The notes under the pieces were generated by a model. It was not told the origin of the DNA. It saw nothing but the letters and a program-made list of their open reading frames with translations, and ran no database searches. A stretch of DNA of 64,000 nucleotides from Ruminococcus sp. (GTDB lineage: Bacteria > Bacillota > Clostridia > Oscillospirales > Ruminococcaceae): the NCBI GenBank assembly GCA_019420505.1, contig JAHZHC010000007.1, positions 72,695 to 136,694 of the forward strand, written 5' to 3'. Shown here piece after piece: positions 41,730-51,109 of the stretch. The number at the start of each line of letters is the position of its first letter. Positions within the stretch are counted from its first letter, which is position 1. Made by a program: the position numbers and the translations under genes.

Positions 41730-44192
41730 ATGATTTTATTGCTTAATGATAAATGGAAAATGAACAAGGCAGGATGCAGTGAAAAACTGGATTGTTGTGT
41801 ACCTTGTTCAGTATACAAGACTTTAATAGAGCATGGGAAAATTCCTGATCCTTATTATCGTGAAAATGAATTTATTTCTACGGAAATATGTGATGATGAC
41901 TATGATTTTTCAACGGAATTTGAAGCAGAAAATGAACTTCTCGAAAGCTCAAGAGTTATTCTCAGATTTGATGGAATTGACACATTAGCTGATGTGTTTG
42001 TAAACGATTGTTTTGTGGGCAGTGCGGATAATATGCACAGGATCTGGGAATTTGATGTTAAAAAAACGGTTAAGCCCGGTCGGAACAAAGTTGTTGTAAA
42101 AATAAAATCTCCCAATAAATATATTGCTGAAAAACATGCGAAAAGGCCTTTATGGGGTGTTGACACGACCATGGAAGGTTATACGCACATAAGAAAAGCA
42201 CATTGCATGTTTGGATGGGACTGGGGTCCTAAGCTGCCTGACATGGGAATATGGAGGGATGTTAAGCTTCTGGCGTTATCATACGGAAGGATTAAAGACG
42301 TACATTTTACACAGATACACAGTGGAAACAAGGTTGAACTGAAATGTGATGTAAATTCCGAATATTCTGAAAATCATATTGCAAGGCTTGAAGTGACTTC
42401 ACCCAACGGAGAAATTATTGCTGACGGGGAAGCCCGAACAGGACATGGGAAATGTGTAATTAAATGCAGCATTGAAAATCCACAGCTTTGGTGGGCTAAC
42501 GGATACGGTGATCAGCCTTTATATAAGTGCAGGATTATACTTGAAAATGCAAGCGGCGAAACGGTTGACGAGGACGTAAAGAGAATAGGTTTGAGAACTC
42601 TGACTATAAGTCAGGACAAGGATCAATGGGGCGAGGAATTCTGTTTCAAGCTCAACGGCAAGAAGATTTTTGCTATGGGAGCAAATTATATTCCCGAAGA
42701 TCAGATAGTTACACGCTGTTCTGAAGAACGGACAAGATATTTGCTGGAACAATGCAAGAAGGCAAATTTCAATTTTATCAGAGTCTGGGGCGGAGGATAT
42801 TATCCTGACGATTATTTTTATGATTATTGTGATGAAAACGGTTTAATCGTATGGCAGGATTTTATGTTTGCATGTTCAACATTTCTGCTTACAGATGAAT
42901 TCCGCAATACTGTTATTGAAGAAGTAAGAGATAATATTATCAGACTGAGAAATCATGCGTCGTTAGGACTTTGGTGCGGAAACAATGAAATTGAATCTAT
43001 GTGGGAAGGCTGGGGGATACCTGATGATCCACAGTCAAAAGCTGATTATCTGACGCAGTTTGAAGAGATTATACCTGAAATTATCAAGGAGCTTTCTCCT
43101 GAGATTTTTTACTGGCCGTCATCACCGTCTTCGGGGGGAGGATTCAATAACTCATCTTCTAATCATGCGGGGGATATGCATTATTGGGATGTTTGGCATA
43201 ATTTTAAACCAATTGAGGCTTTCAGGCAATATTATTATCGTTTTTGTTCGGAATATGGCTTTGAATCTGTTCCGTCAATTAAAACTATAAAGACATTTGC
43301 TGATGAGAGCAAGGGAGATTTTGATCTGATGTCTCCTGTTATGGAAGCACATCAGAAATGCGTTGAGGGAAATGAAAAAATCATGTTCTATTTAGCGCAG
43401 ATGACAAGGTATCCTTATAGTTTCAAAAGGTTGATTTATTCATCTCAGCTTGTGCAGGCAGACTGCATACGTTCAAATGTAGAACATATGAGACGTGCAA
43501 GAGGACGGTGTATGGGTTCTGCATACTGGCAGGTCAACGATTCAAATCCTGTTATATCATGGTCAAGTATAGATTATTTTAACCGATGGAAGGGATTGCA
43601 TTATTATGCACGGAAGTTTTATGCACCTGTATTGTTATCAGTAGATGACAGCGATTCACTTCACCCGATTTTTAATATATCAAACGAAACCATGAATGAT
43701 TTCTCCGGAAAGATAATATGGAATATCAGAAACAACAGAGCTGAAATTCTGGAAGGCGGAGAGATGGATGCTGAATGTTTACAGCTTTCGGCATGTAATG
43801 TTGGTTCAATTGATTTATCAATGTATCTGAAGAACAGAGATGATATGCGGGAAAAATATCTTGAATATTGTCTTATCAGCGGTGGTCAGGTTATAGGCAG
43901 GGGTACTACGATTTTTGTAAGACCAAAGGAATTTGTATTTCTTCCGCCGAAGATCCAATACAGACTTGAGGAAAAAGAGGACAGATTTATTTTAGAATTC
44001 AGCTCAGAGAATTTTGCAAAGTCGGTTTGTCTTGATCTAATTGACGGGGACTGTGTTTTTTCAGATAACTGGTTTGATATTCACGGAAATGAAAAGGTCA
44101 GAGTTGAGATCCTGAAAAGTGATATTAACAGGACATATACTAAAGAAGATCTGGAAAAGGCGCTGAATATTCAGTCAAATTATGAGGAATAA
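41730..44192 (+). CDS. Beta-mannosidase, glycoside hydrolase family 2
   Basis: An 820-residue GH2 enzyme releasing mannose from the non-reducing ends of manno-oligosaccharides. The N-terminal jelly-roll has DGIDTLADVFVND and GWDWGPKLPDMGIWRD. The TIM barrel has VWGGGYYPDDYFYDYCDENGL-type and WQDFMFACSTF motifs, with acid/base Glu420 in LWCGNNEIE and nucleophile Glu508 in FCSEYGFESVP. There is no signal peptide, so it acts on imported oligosaccharides. AGGAG precedes the ATG. FACS and WGPKLPDMG are typical of mannosidases rather than galactosidases. It is followed by a strong two-way terminator. Confidence 0.9.
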   Translation: MILLLNDKWKMNKAGCSEKLDCCVPCSVYKTLIEHGKIPDPYYRENEFISTEICDDDYDFSTEFEAENELLESSRVILRFDGIDTLADVFVNDCFVGSADNMHRIWEFDVKKTVKPGRNKVVVKIKSPNKYIAEKHAKRPLWGVDTTMEGYTHIRKAHCMFGWDWGPKLPDMGIWRDVKLLALSYGRIKDVHFTQIHSGNKVELKCDVNSEYSENHIARLEVTSPNGEIIADGEARTGHGKCVIKCSIENPQLWWANGYGDQPLYKCRIILENASGETVDEDVKRIGLRTLTISQDKDQWGEEFCFKLNGKKIFAMGANYIPEDQIVTRCSEERTRYLLEQCKKANFNFIRVWGGGYYPDDYFYDYCDENGLIVWQDFMFACSTFLLTDEFRNTVIEEVRDNIIRLRNHASLGLWCGNNEIESMWEGWGIPDDPQSKADYLTQFEEIIPEIIKELSPEIFYWPSSPSSGGGFNNSSSNHAGDMHYWDVWHNFKPIEAFRQYYYRFCSEYGFESVPSIKTIKTFADESKGDFDLMSPVMEAHQKCVEGNEKIMFYLAQMTRYPYSFKRLIYSSQLVQADCIRSNVEHMRRARGRCMGSAYWQVNDSNPVISWSSIDYFNRWKGLHYYARKFYAPVLLSVDDSDSLHPIFNISNETMNDFSGKIIWNIRNNRAEILEGGEMDAECLQLSACNVGSIDLSMYLKNRDDMREKYLEYCLISGGQVIGRGTTIFVRPKEFVFLPPKIQYRLEEKEDRFILEFSSENFAKSVCLDLIDGDCVFSDNWFDIHGNEKVRVEILKSDINRTYTKEDLEKALNIQSNYEE

Positions 44193-44236
44193 CAAGGATT
44201 GTGCAAAATATTATATTGTTGAATTTTTAAAATGAT

Positions 44237-44270
44237 AAAAGCAGGAGGCATTCTTACCTCCTGCTTTTTT
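44237..44270. terminator. Two-way terminator between the mannosidase gene and gerC
   Basis: GCAGGAGG (44241-44248), 8-nt loop, CCTCCTGC (44257-44264), then six T. An A-run on the other side serves gerC. Confidence 0.9.
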
Positions 44271-45495
44271 ATTTTGCAACACATTTCACATTTATATTAA
44301 ATGAAGTATTTGCTTTTAAAACATCAAATTTATCCTCATATTCAAGATGAATTTTCGGATAATAATGTCTTATGAGTCTGCACAAATCAAAGATATCGGC
44401 ATTATATTCAAACATAACTTTATTGAAGGTGTCTTCACATTGTTTTTTTATTTCACTTTCAATCAGCGAAGCTATTTTTTCTTTATCGGACTCTGTATAC
44501 CTGCTATTGTCTGTAGTTGCAACAATTGAAAGATCCACATTGTATAATATTTTATTGTCTTTTATTTTCACCTTGGATTTTGAGCAGCGTTTAATTAAGT
44601 CAACGCCGATATTTCTACCTTCAAAATCAACGGTGACCATACCGTATTGTGTACGGTCATTTATAAAGTTTACACATTGGGTTTCCTGTGGATTCAGTTC
44701 ACCGACAATTTTACCATGGCTGATTACAGCGTTTTTATCTATAGAAATTACTGAAGCTTGATTAGACTGGCTTTCTTCACCGCCGCCGGACTGACCTTGA
44801 TTTTCTTGACCGCTGCTTTGATTTCCGCCTTGTCCTTCGCCTGAAGATGACTGTCCTTCAGAGGATTCTCCGCCTTGTTCATTCTGAGAAGATTCATCCT
44901 GTTGATTGAGAGAAATTACAGGCAAGGCGGCGGATTTATCAGATTTTCTGCACTGATTAATAAAATCCACCATACTTGACGGAATGGCTGATCCTTTATC
45001 CCGATACATATCAACTATTTCTTTAAAATTTTCCATGGTAATAGTACCTGTCGGGATTTGTACATTAAGCACTTCTTTAGCGGTATTCTCTGCAAGAACA
45101 ACATCTACGCCAAGAAAATTATCTTTATTTCTTATAAAATAGCTCAGAAGATCCTCGGGATCGGATAAATCGGTTTTAGAACCTATTACTATTACCTGAT
45201 TGTGGCCTATAAAAATATAGTTTCCAAGCTGTTTTTCACACAAAGACATTGCTTCGTTAAATGTCGGCGCTGTGTTTGATATAATACGTGTATTAGATTT
45301 GCTGGGATCAATTTGAGTATCCGAGCCAGCGCCATCAGACTTGAAAATCTGAAGGGTAACAGTACAGCCCGAATCATCCTCATCTATTCCTACGGCATGG
45401 ACGAGAGTTCTATCGGATATTTCAATAGAACTGTCATTTCCGATCGATACAAATAAAAGCAGCAGAATTATAATCCAAACATTAAATCGTTTCAA
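44269..45495 (-). CDS. gerC: Ger(x)C family spore germination protein, lacking the lipobox cysteine
   Basis: The 408-residue C subunit of a germinant receptor. The start is TTG at 45495 with AAGGCGGTGA upstream. The N-terminal hydrophobic segment runs into SIGNDSSIEISDRTLVHAVGID. In normal GerC this is GCWDxxEIxDRxLVxxxGID, so the lipid-bearing Cys appears replaced by Asn and no Cys occurs before residue 40. An insertion of roughly 45 residues made almost only of Gln, Ser, Gly, Glu and Asn lies in the middle. The C-terminal domain (KIHLEYEDKFDVLKA) is normal. Last gene of gerA-gerB-gerC. Confidence 0.9.
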   Translation of the reverse strand: MKRFNVWIIILLLLFVSIGNDSSIEISDRTLVHAVGIDEDDSGCTVTLQIFKSDGAGSDTQIDPSKSNTRIISNTAPTFNEAMSLCEKQLGNYIFIGHNQVIVIGSKTDLSDPEDLLSYFIRNKDNFLGVDVVLAENTAKEVLNVQIPTGTITMENFKEIVDMYRDKGSAIPSSMVDFINQCRKSDKSAALPVISLNQQDESSQNEQGGESSEGQSSSGEGQGGNQSSGQENQGQSGGGEESQSNQASVISIDKNAVISHGKIVGELNPQETQCVNFINDRTQYGMVTVDFEGRNIGVDLIKRCSKSKVKIKDNKILYNVDLSIVATTDNSRYTESDKEKIASLIESEIKKQCEDTFNKVMFEYNADIFDLCRLIRHYYPKIHLEYEDKFDVLKANTSFNINVKCVAK

Positions 45496-45509
45496 TTTGT
45501 CACCGCCTT

Positions 45510-46562
45510 TTAATTAGGATTTCTTTTTTTAAAGAAGAGTAAAATCAGTGGAATAACAGCAAGAAGAATTATCATTGCTAAGGTTTGAATTTTTGTAAAA
45601 GTAATAGCTTCCCATTTTTCTTTCATCAGAATCGGTAAGGTTACAGCCGAGGCAATTATAAGTGAACAGCCTTCTCCGATCGTCGGATTTAACTTCGGGA
45701 AAATCTGATGAATACAATATTGGGCACAGATTGTGAAAAGCGTAATTCTTATTACTGCGCATAAAGTCCAGAATAACATAAAGAAGGCTTCATAATGTTC
45801 GATAATCTTTGTTTGAGAGAATGCTGAAAGTGTGAAGAACGGAAGTTTAGATAGTGTGACGTAGTCACCTAAAACAATTACAACTGCTAAAATTGAAATA
45901 AGTGTTATAACAAGTTTAATGCTTAAATAACCATACACGGTTTTTGACGGGCGGTTTCTCAAAGCTTCCAAAAGGATAATGAATGCTGCTAATTCCTGTG
46001 AAGCTGAAAGAAATTTCGGTATGGTTTTTATAACATCTGAGACTGGACTTTTAACGGCTATATTAAGTTCGATAAAATCAATATGATGTTCAAAGCCTGT
46101 TAACACAAGAGCAAGGCTTATAAGAGTTACAACAGCAATAATTCCGGTTGTTCTGGCAAGCGTGGAGATCCCTGTATAGGCAACATAAAGGGAAGCAGCG
46201 GAAACGACTAATATTACTGCCCATGAAGCATAGGTATCGGAGAAGCAATATTCCAGGAAAAATGTTAAATTCCCCATTGAATCTATTAATGCCCATAAAG
46301 AAATTAACAGGAAAAGTACACTGATGGATATTCCCAGAGCCCGGCTTTTTGCATTTGTAAATGAAAAAATGCCTTCACCTTTGTTTCTTTTATAAAATAT
46401 AATTATAGGAATCATAAGAATTCCCTGAAGAAGAGTTGTGACGACGGCAGAAATCATTAAAATTACGCCGTTTTCATCCTTATCGGGAATATAGGTCATA
46501 ATCGTAAAAAGCTTACAGCATAAAAGTATAGTTATAAATTGCAGAGATGATATTTTTCTCAT
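45510..46562 (-). CDS. gerB: GerB-type spore germination permease
   Basis: The 350-residue B subunit, an amino acid-polyamine-organocation type transporter with about ten membrane helices, thought to bind the germinant in the inner spore membrane. The start MRKISSLQFITILLCCKLFTIMTYIP is typical, and so is the paired arrangement of helices and the LLEALRNRPSKTVYGYL loop. AAAGGA lies upstream of ATG 46562. It begins 32 bp after gerA and ends 14 bp before gerC. Confidence 0.92.
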   Translation of the reverse strand: MRKISSLQFITILLCCKLFTIMTYIPDKDENGVILMISAVVTTLLQGILMIPIIIFYKRNKGEGIFSFTNAKSRALGISISVLFLLISLWALIDSMGNLTFFLEYCFSDTYASWAVILVVSAASLYVAYTGISTLARTTGIIAVVTLISLALVLTGFEHHIDFIELNIAVKSPVSDVIKTIPKFLSASQELAAFIILLEALRNRPSKTVYGYLSIKLVITLISILAVVIVLGDYVTLSKLPFFTLSAFSQTKIIEHYEAFFMLFWTLCAVIRITLFTICAQYCIHQIFPKLNPTIGEGCSLIIASAVTLPILMKEKWEAITFTKIQTLAMIILLAVIPLILLFFKKRNPN

Positions 46563-46594
46563 TAAAACACCAATCCTTTAGAAATGTTGCGTCT

Positions 46595-48082
46595 TTATTT
46601 GTCTTCTGTATAGTCTTCAATTGTGGAGTGGCTTTTCTCCATGGATTTGAAGGAAGCTCTTGTGAAAACATCCATGCTTCCACGTTTTGAAAAGGGTGAA
46701 ACCGGGGCGGTATAAGGTATATTGAATTCGTCCATTGCACAGACATTGGCAATTATAACGATGCCGCAGATTGCGATGCCTAAAAAGCCTGCCGAGCCTC
46801 CTGCAAGTATAAATGCAAGTCTTAATATTGAGGTTTGCTGATTAAGGCTTGGTATAATAAACGAAGCTGTTGCAGTCAATCCTACTATAATTAACAGCGG
46901 AGCAGAGATAATACCGCTTTTCACGGCGGCGTCTCCGATAATCAGACCGCCGACTATCGAAACTGCACTTCCCACCGCTGAAGGCAGACGAATGCTTGCC
47001 TCACGCATAAGCTCCAGAAGCGCCATAATAATAAGAACCTCAAAGAACAACGGATATGGGGTTGCTTGTTCAGAAGCAGACAGATTAAGAAGCAGCTTCA
47101 GATTCAGCATTTCGGGATGGTAGCTTGCTGCCGCTACATAAATGCCGGGAAATGCAACGGCAAGAAAAAATGCCAGATATCTTATCCATCTGAGATAAGT
47201 TGTAAAATAGCTTTTCCAGCAGTAGTCATCAATGGTTTTAAAATTTTCTACAAAAAGTGTAGGGCAAACAAGCGCAAAGGGTGTTCCGTCAATGAGTATA
47301 CATACTTTTCCGTCATTGATTTTTGTACAGAGCACATCAGGACGCTCTGTGTTTCCGATATTAGAAAACAGATTTTCCTGTATTCGTTCTTCCAGAAACG
47401 GTCTGATATATCCGCTGGAAATAACCGTATCAAGTTTAATGTTTTTTAATTTTTTTCTTATTCTGTCTACCATTTCCGGCGGTGCTTTGTCCTGCATATA
47501 AACTATGCATATGTCAGTAGAGGAAAGCTCGCCGACTTGAAGCATCTCAAATCTCAGAGCCGGACTTTTTATTCTTCGGCGAATGAGAGATATATTTGTT
47601 CTTATTACCTCTGCAAACGCTTCCTGTGAACCCATGAGGTTATGCTCGCTTGTAGGTTCGGATATAGATTTCTTTTCATATCCTTGTATACCAAGGGCTA
47701 TTCCTTTTTGAATGCCGTCGATAAAAATCAGTGCAAACCCTGAGAAGAGATCCTGCATTACACTGCCGTAAGTGTAAAGGATATGGCGTTCGGCAGTAAG
47801 CAGGCTTTGTTTTGTGACAAACTGATATACTCCCACATTCGGGTTTTCATCCTTTGGAATATTTATTCCCATAAGAGGCTGAAAAACCAGTTCAGCCATT
47901 GCGTTCGTTGATACCATTCCTTCAATAGTGACAAGAGCGCACGGTGCACCGCATATATTTATTTCCATAACATTCAGATCCATGGTGTTGCCGGTTATAG
48001 ATCTGCAATCCAATATAATCTGATCAAGTCTTGATGCGATTTTTACATCTTTATAATTTTTGAAATCAGGTGAACTGCTCAT
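46595..48082 (-). CDS. gerA: GerA-type spore germination protein, A subunit
   Basis: The 495-residue A subunit of the receptor. A large soluble N-terminal domain of about 280 residues (SRLDQIILDCRSITGN, then LLTAERHILYTYGSVMQDLFSG) is followed by membrane helices. The conserved loops are YHPEMLNLKLLLNLSASEQATPYPLFFEV-type, MREASIRLPSAVGSAVSIVGG and FIIPSLNQQTSILRL. AAAGGA lies six bases before ATG 48082. GerA subunits have been proposed to form an ion channel that opens on germinant binding. A sigma-G-like -35 (TGAATA) occurs about 70 bp upstream, but the -10 is poor. Confidence 0.94.
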   Translation of the reverse strand: MSSSPDFKNYKDVKIASRLDQIILDCRSITGNTMDLNVMEINICGAPCALVTIEGMVSTNAMAELVFQPLMGINIPKDENPNVGVYQFVTKQSLLTAERHILYTYGSVMQDLFSGFALIFIDGIQKGIALGIQGYEKKSISEPTSEHNLMGSQEAFAEVIRTNISLIRRRIKSPALRFEMLQVGELSSTDICIVYMQDKAPPEMVDRIRKKLKNIKLDTVISSGYIRPFLEERIQENLFSNIGNTERPDVLCTKINDGKVCILIDGTPFALVCPTLFVENFKTIDDYCWKSYFTTYLRWIRYLAFFLAVAFPGIYVAAASYHPEMLNLKLLLNLSASEQATPYPLFFEVLIIMALLELMREASIRLPSAVGSAVSIVGGLIIGDAAVKSGIISAPLLIIVGLTATASFIIPSLNQQTSILRLAFILAGGSAGFLGIAICGIVIIANVCAMDEFNIPYTAPVSPFSKRGSMDVFTRASFKSMEKSHSTIEDYTEDK

Positions 48083-48219
48083 TTTTTATCCTTTCTTAAA
48101 AAGCATTGCTTTTTAAATTTCTATCCTTGATATTGTTAGCTTATTAAAGCTGAATATTCAGGAATGTTAAGAGAATATTATTAAAGAACTTATTTTAATG
48201 AAAATCGGAGGTAAAAGCT

Positions 48220-48894
48220 TTGCTTATAGTATTTTTTCGTGCAATAATTCTTTATATAATAATTATTTTTTCAATCAGGCTTATGGGGAAACGCCAGTTA
48301 GGAGAATTACAGCCCTCGGAACTGGTTGTTACCATTCTGATGTCTAATATTGCAACTTTACCTATCGAAGATATAAACATACCTATGATAATGGGAGTTG
48401 TGCCTATTTTTACTTTAGTTTGTCTTGATGTAGCTTTATCTCATTTGTCACTTTTTTCAAGAGGATTCAGAAGAATTATTTCCGGAAGTCCAAAGATTAT
48501 TATAACTGACGGAAAAATAGATCAAAAGCAAATGAAGAAATTAAGGTTTACTATTGACGATCTGATGGAATCGCTGAGAAGCGTTCAGGTTTTTGATATT
48601 TCCGAAGTACAGCTTGCTATAGTTGAAACGACCGGCAAAATTTCAGTTTATCAGAAACAGAGTCTACAGCCGTGTACACCTCAGGATATGGGAATAAATA
48701 AAAAGTGCAAGAATCCTCCTCAACTTATCATTGATGATGGAGAAATAGTGGAAAATGCTTTGAAGTTTATCGGGTTAGATAAAAAATGGCTTAATAACAT
48801 TTTGAAAAAGGAGCAGTGCGGTCTTAATGATGTTTTTATGATGGTTGCGGACGAGGATAAAACCTATAAGCTTGTAAGGAGGGAATCGGAATGA
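48220..48894 (+). CDS. YetF / DUF421 family membrane protein
   Basis: A 224-residue protein. The start is TTG at 48220, with GGAGG eight bases upstream. Three N-terminal membrane helices (LLIVFFRAIILYIIIIFSIRLMGKRQ, then LVVTILMSN and a third near residue 60) precede the soluble YetF domain. That domain has LTIDDLMESLRSVQVFDISEVQLAIVETTGKISV-type and IIDDGEIVENALKFIGLDKKWL features. YetF-type proteins accompany spoVA genes in spore-formers and influence spore wet-heat resistance and germination. Divergent transcription from gerABC fits such a role, which is inferred. It overlaps the next gene by four bases. Confidence 0.88.
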   Translation: MLIVFFRAIILYIIIIFSIRLMGKRQLGELQPSELVVTILMSNIATLPIEDINIPMIMGVVPIFTLVCLDVALSHLSLFSRGFRRIISGSPKIIITDGKIDQKQMKKLRFTIDDLMESLRSVQVFDISEVQLAIVETTGKISVYQKQSLQPCTPQDMGINKKCKNPPQLIIDDGEIVENALKFIGLDKKWLNNILKKEQCGLNDVFMMVADEDKTYKLVRRESE

Positions 48895-49265
48895 AGAGAA
48901 TAACCTTGTGCTTAGTGATTTTTGCTGCAATAATAGTTATTTCAGCCGGTTCTCTTTTTATGCTGAATAAAAATAATAAAGAACTTACAGGAAAAATTGA
49001 TGAGATCATTGAGCTTTATAACAAGGAATCAGATGAAATTTCGGATAAAGTCAATGAACTGGAAGAATATTGGGAGGATTATTATATTCGTATTTCATTT
49101 GTCGCACAGTCTTCCACGCTTGATGATATTTCATATTCGGTTGCAAAGCTGCTTCCACTTTATGAACAGGATTCTGATGAATTTGTTTCTGAGTGCGAAA
49201 GCATAAAATATTGGATAAAACGTGTTTATGACAGCCAGTTTCCGCATTTTTATTCTGTATTTTAA
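48891..49265 (+). CDS. DUF4363 family protein
   Basis: A 124-residue protein with an N-terminal membrane helix (ITLCLVIFAAIIVISAGSLFML). An outward-facing helical, acidic domain follows (EIIELYNKESDEISDKVNELEEYWEDYY), likely a coiled coil. This matches the DUF4363 pattern. The ATGA overlap with the YetF gene implies tight coupling and a shared complex. Function unknown; its place beside the germination genes suggests an envelope or spore role. Confidence 0.82.
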   Translation: MKRITLCLVIFAAIIVISAGSLFMLNKNNKELTGKIDEIIELYNKESDEISDKVNELEEYWEDYYIRISFVAQSSTLDDISYSVAKLLPLYEQDSDEFVSECESIKYWIKRVYDSQFPHFYSVF

Positions 49266-49273
49266 CACGTCTA

Positions 49274-49302
49274 TTGAAATGATTGGAAAAATGTATTATA
49301 AT
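49274..49302 (+). promoter_or_regulatory. Promoter of the metallohydrolase gene
   Basis: TTGAAA (49274-49279), a 17-bp spacer and TATAAT (49297-49302). Confidence 0.75.
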
Positions 49303-49347
49303 ATTATTATAAATAAGGTTTTTTCAGCGTGAGCGAGGTGTTTTATA

Positions 49348-50934
49348 ATGAAAGTAACTTTTATCGGAGCAACACATGAAGTAACCGGAAGCTGTACATT
49401 TATTGAAGCCTGCGGAAAGAGATTTCTTGTGGATTTCGGAATGGAACAGGGGATTGATTTATATGAAAATAAACAGATTCCTTGTGCACCATCGGGCATT
49501 GACTTTGTGCTTCTGACACATGCTCATATTGATCATTCAGGACTTTTGCCGTTACTTTATGCGGGCGGTTTTTGCGGAAAAATATATGCAACTCAGGCCA
49601 CATGCAATCTTTGTGATATAATGCTGAGGGATTCAGCTCACATACAGGAATTTGAGGCTGAATGGCGTAACAGGAAGGGCAGAAGAAAAGGACAGGAAGA
49701 AATTGAACCGCTTTATACTATGGAAGATGCTGAGGGAGTTATAAAGTGCCTTGTTCCTCATCAATATGATGAAAAATGTTTAATTTGTGACGGTATAGAG
49801 GTGCGTTTTATTGACGCAGGACATTTGTTAGGTTCAGCTTCTGTGGAAATATGGATCACAGAAAATGAAATAATAAAGAAATTTGTATTCTCGGGTGATA
49901 TCGGAAATCTTGATCAGCCTCTTATAAGAGATCCTCAGTATATAAATGAGGCGGATTATGTTATAATGGAATCAACATACGGAAACCGTATTCATGACAA
50001 ACCGATAGATTATTCAAGAGCTTTAGCGGACATTATTCAGGAAACCTTTGATATTGGAGGAAATGTGGTTATTCCGGCATTTTCAGTTGGCAGAACTCAG
50101 GAGATGCTTTATTTTATCCGTCATATCAAAACGGAGGGAATGGTGAAAAATCACGATAATTTCCCTGTTTATGTAGATTCGCCGCTGGCTATAGAAGCTA
50201 CGGAAATATTCAATAAAAATAAGGATTCATGCTTTGACGAGGAGGCAATGGATTTTATAAATAAAGGTATTAACCCGATTAAATTCGAGGGTTTAAAAAT
50301 TGCTGTAACAAGCGATGAATCACGTGCTGTTAATTTTGACAGAACACCTAAAGTAATTATCTCTGCCAGTGGAATGTGCGAAGCGGGAAGAATTAAACAT
50401 CATTTGAAGCACAATTTATGGAGAAGTGAATGTACTGTTCTTTTCGTAGGATATCAGGCTGTAAACACTTTAGGCAGAAAAATCTGCGATGGTGCCAAAA
50501 AGGTAAAGATATTCGGAGAAGAAATTGCTGTAAATGCAAAAATCAGCATTCTGCCGGGAGTAAGCGGTCATGCAGATTTTAACGGACTTAAGCGTTGGAT
50601 CTCACATATAAATAATCCTGATAAAGTTTTTGTAATTCACGGAGAAGATAAGGCTGCTGAGGAATTTACTCAGTATCTGAGAAACGATATGTCAATTGAC
50701 GCTTATTGTCCTTACAGCGGTGCAGTACTTGACGGAATCAGCGGTGAGTTTATTCAGGGTGAACCAATTAAAATTATAAAATCAGCTAATCGTACTTCCA
50801 CTGCTTATAATCGTCTTACATCGGCTTTGGAAAGACTTACGAGGCTGATAAATAAAAGTTCGGGTCTTACTAATAAAGAGCTTGCCAAAATGACTGACAC
50901 ATTAAATAATTTATGCAGCAAATGGGAGGAGTAA
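49348..50934 (+). CDS. MBL-fold beta-CASP metallohydrolase (RNase-like)
   Basis: A 528-residue protein. The metallo-beta-lactamase domain begins MKVTFIGATHEVTGSC, with the zinc motif THAHIDHSG (57-65), DAGHLLGSASVEI and FSGDIGN. An inserted beta-CASP domain has MESTYGNRIHD, IPAFSVGRTQEML and VDSPLA. IISASGMCEAGRIKHH, GVSGHADFNGL and the C-terminal VFVIHGE complete the zinc site. Bacterial relatives are ribonucleases resembling CPSF-73 or Thermus TTHA0252. GAGGTG precedes ATG 49348. It is a cytoplasmic RNA-processing candidate; the RNA target is unknown. Confidence 0.9.
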   Translation: MKVTFIGATHEVTGSCTFIEACGKRFLVDFGMEQGIDLYENKQIPCAPSGIDFVLLTHAHIDHSGLLPLLYAGGFCGKIYATQATCNLCDIMLRDSAHIQEFEAEWRNRKGRRKGQEEIEPLYTMEDAEGVIKCLVPHQYDEKCLICDGIEVRFIDAGHLLGSASVEIWITENEIIKKFVFSGDIGNLDQPLIRDPQYINEADYVIMESTYGNRIHDKPIDYSRALADIIQETFDIGGNVVIPAFSVGRTQEMLYFIRHIKTEGMVKNHDNFPVYVDSPLAIEATEIFNKNKDSCFDEEAMDFINKGINPIKFEGLKIAVTSDESRAVNFDRTPKVIISASGMCEAGRIKHHLKHNLWRSECTVLFVGYQAVNTLGRKICDGAKKVKIFGEEIAVNAKISILPGVSGHADFNGLKRWISHINNPDKVFVIHGEDKAAEEFTQYLRNDMSIDAYCPYSGAVLDGISGEFIQGEPIKIIKSANRTSTAYNRLTSALERLTRLINKSSGLTNKELAKMTDTLNNLCSKWEE

Positions 50935-51072
50935 CCGCTTTTTGATTTTATACATACAATACTTATAACGTTTTGCGTTCTGTAAAGCTTAAATAACAGA
51001 ATTACAGTCAGGCGTTTTAAAGAAGCAAGGAGAATGTTTTTGCATAAATATTAAAAATGCTGAAAACATCGG

Positions 51073-51090
51073 AAGGAGGATATGCTCCTT
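51073..51090 (+). promoter_or_regulatory. Hairpin holding the strong Shine-Dalgarno site upstream of the uridine-kinase-like gene
   Basis: AAGGAG (51073-51078), loop GATATG, CTCCTT (51085-51090). The only strong ribosome site upstream of the gene is inside this stem. An ATG in the loop (51082) opens an 18-codon frame that overlaps the gene start. A closely similar block precedes thiI at 55596. Confidence 0.5.
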
Positions 51091-51109
51091 AAAGGGCATG
51101 GTCATAAAA

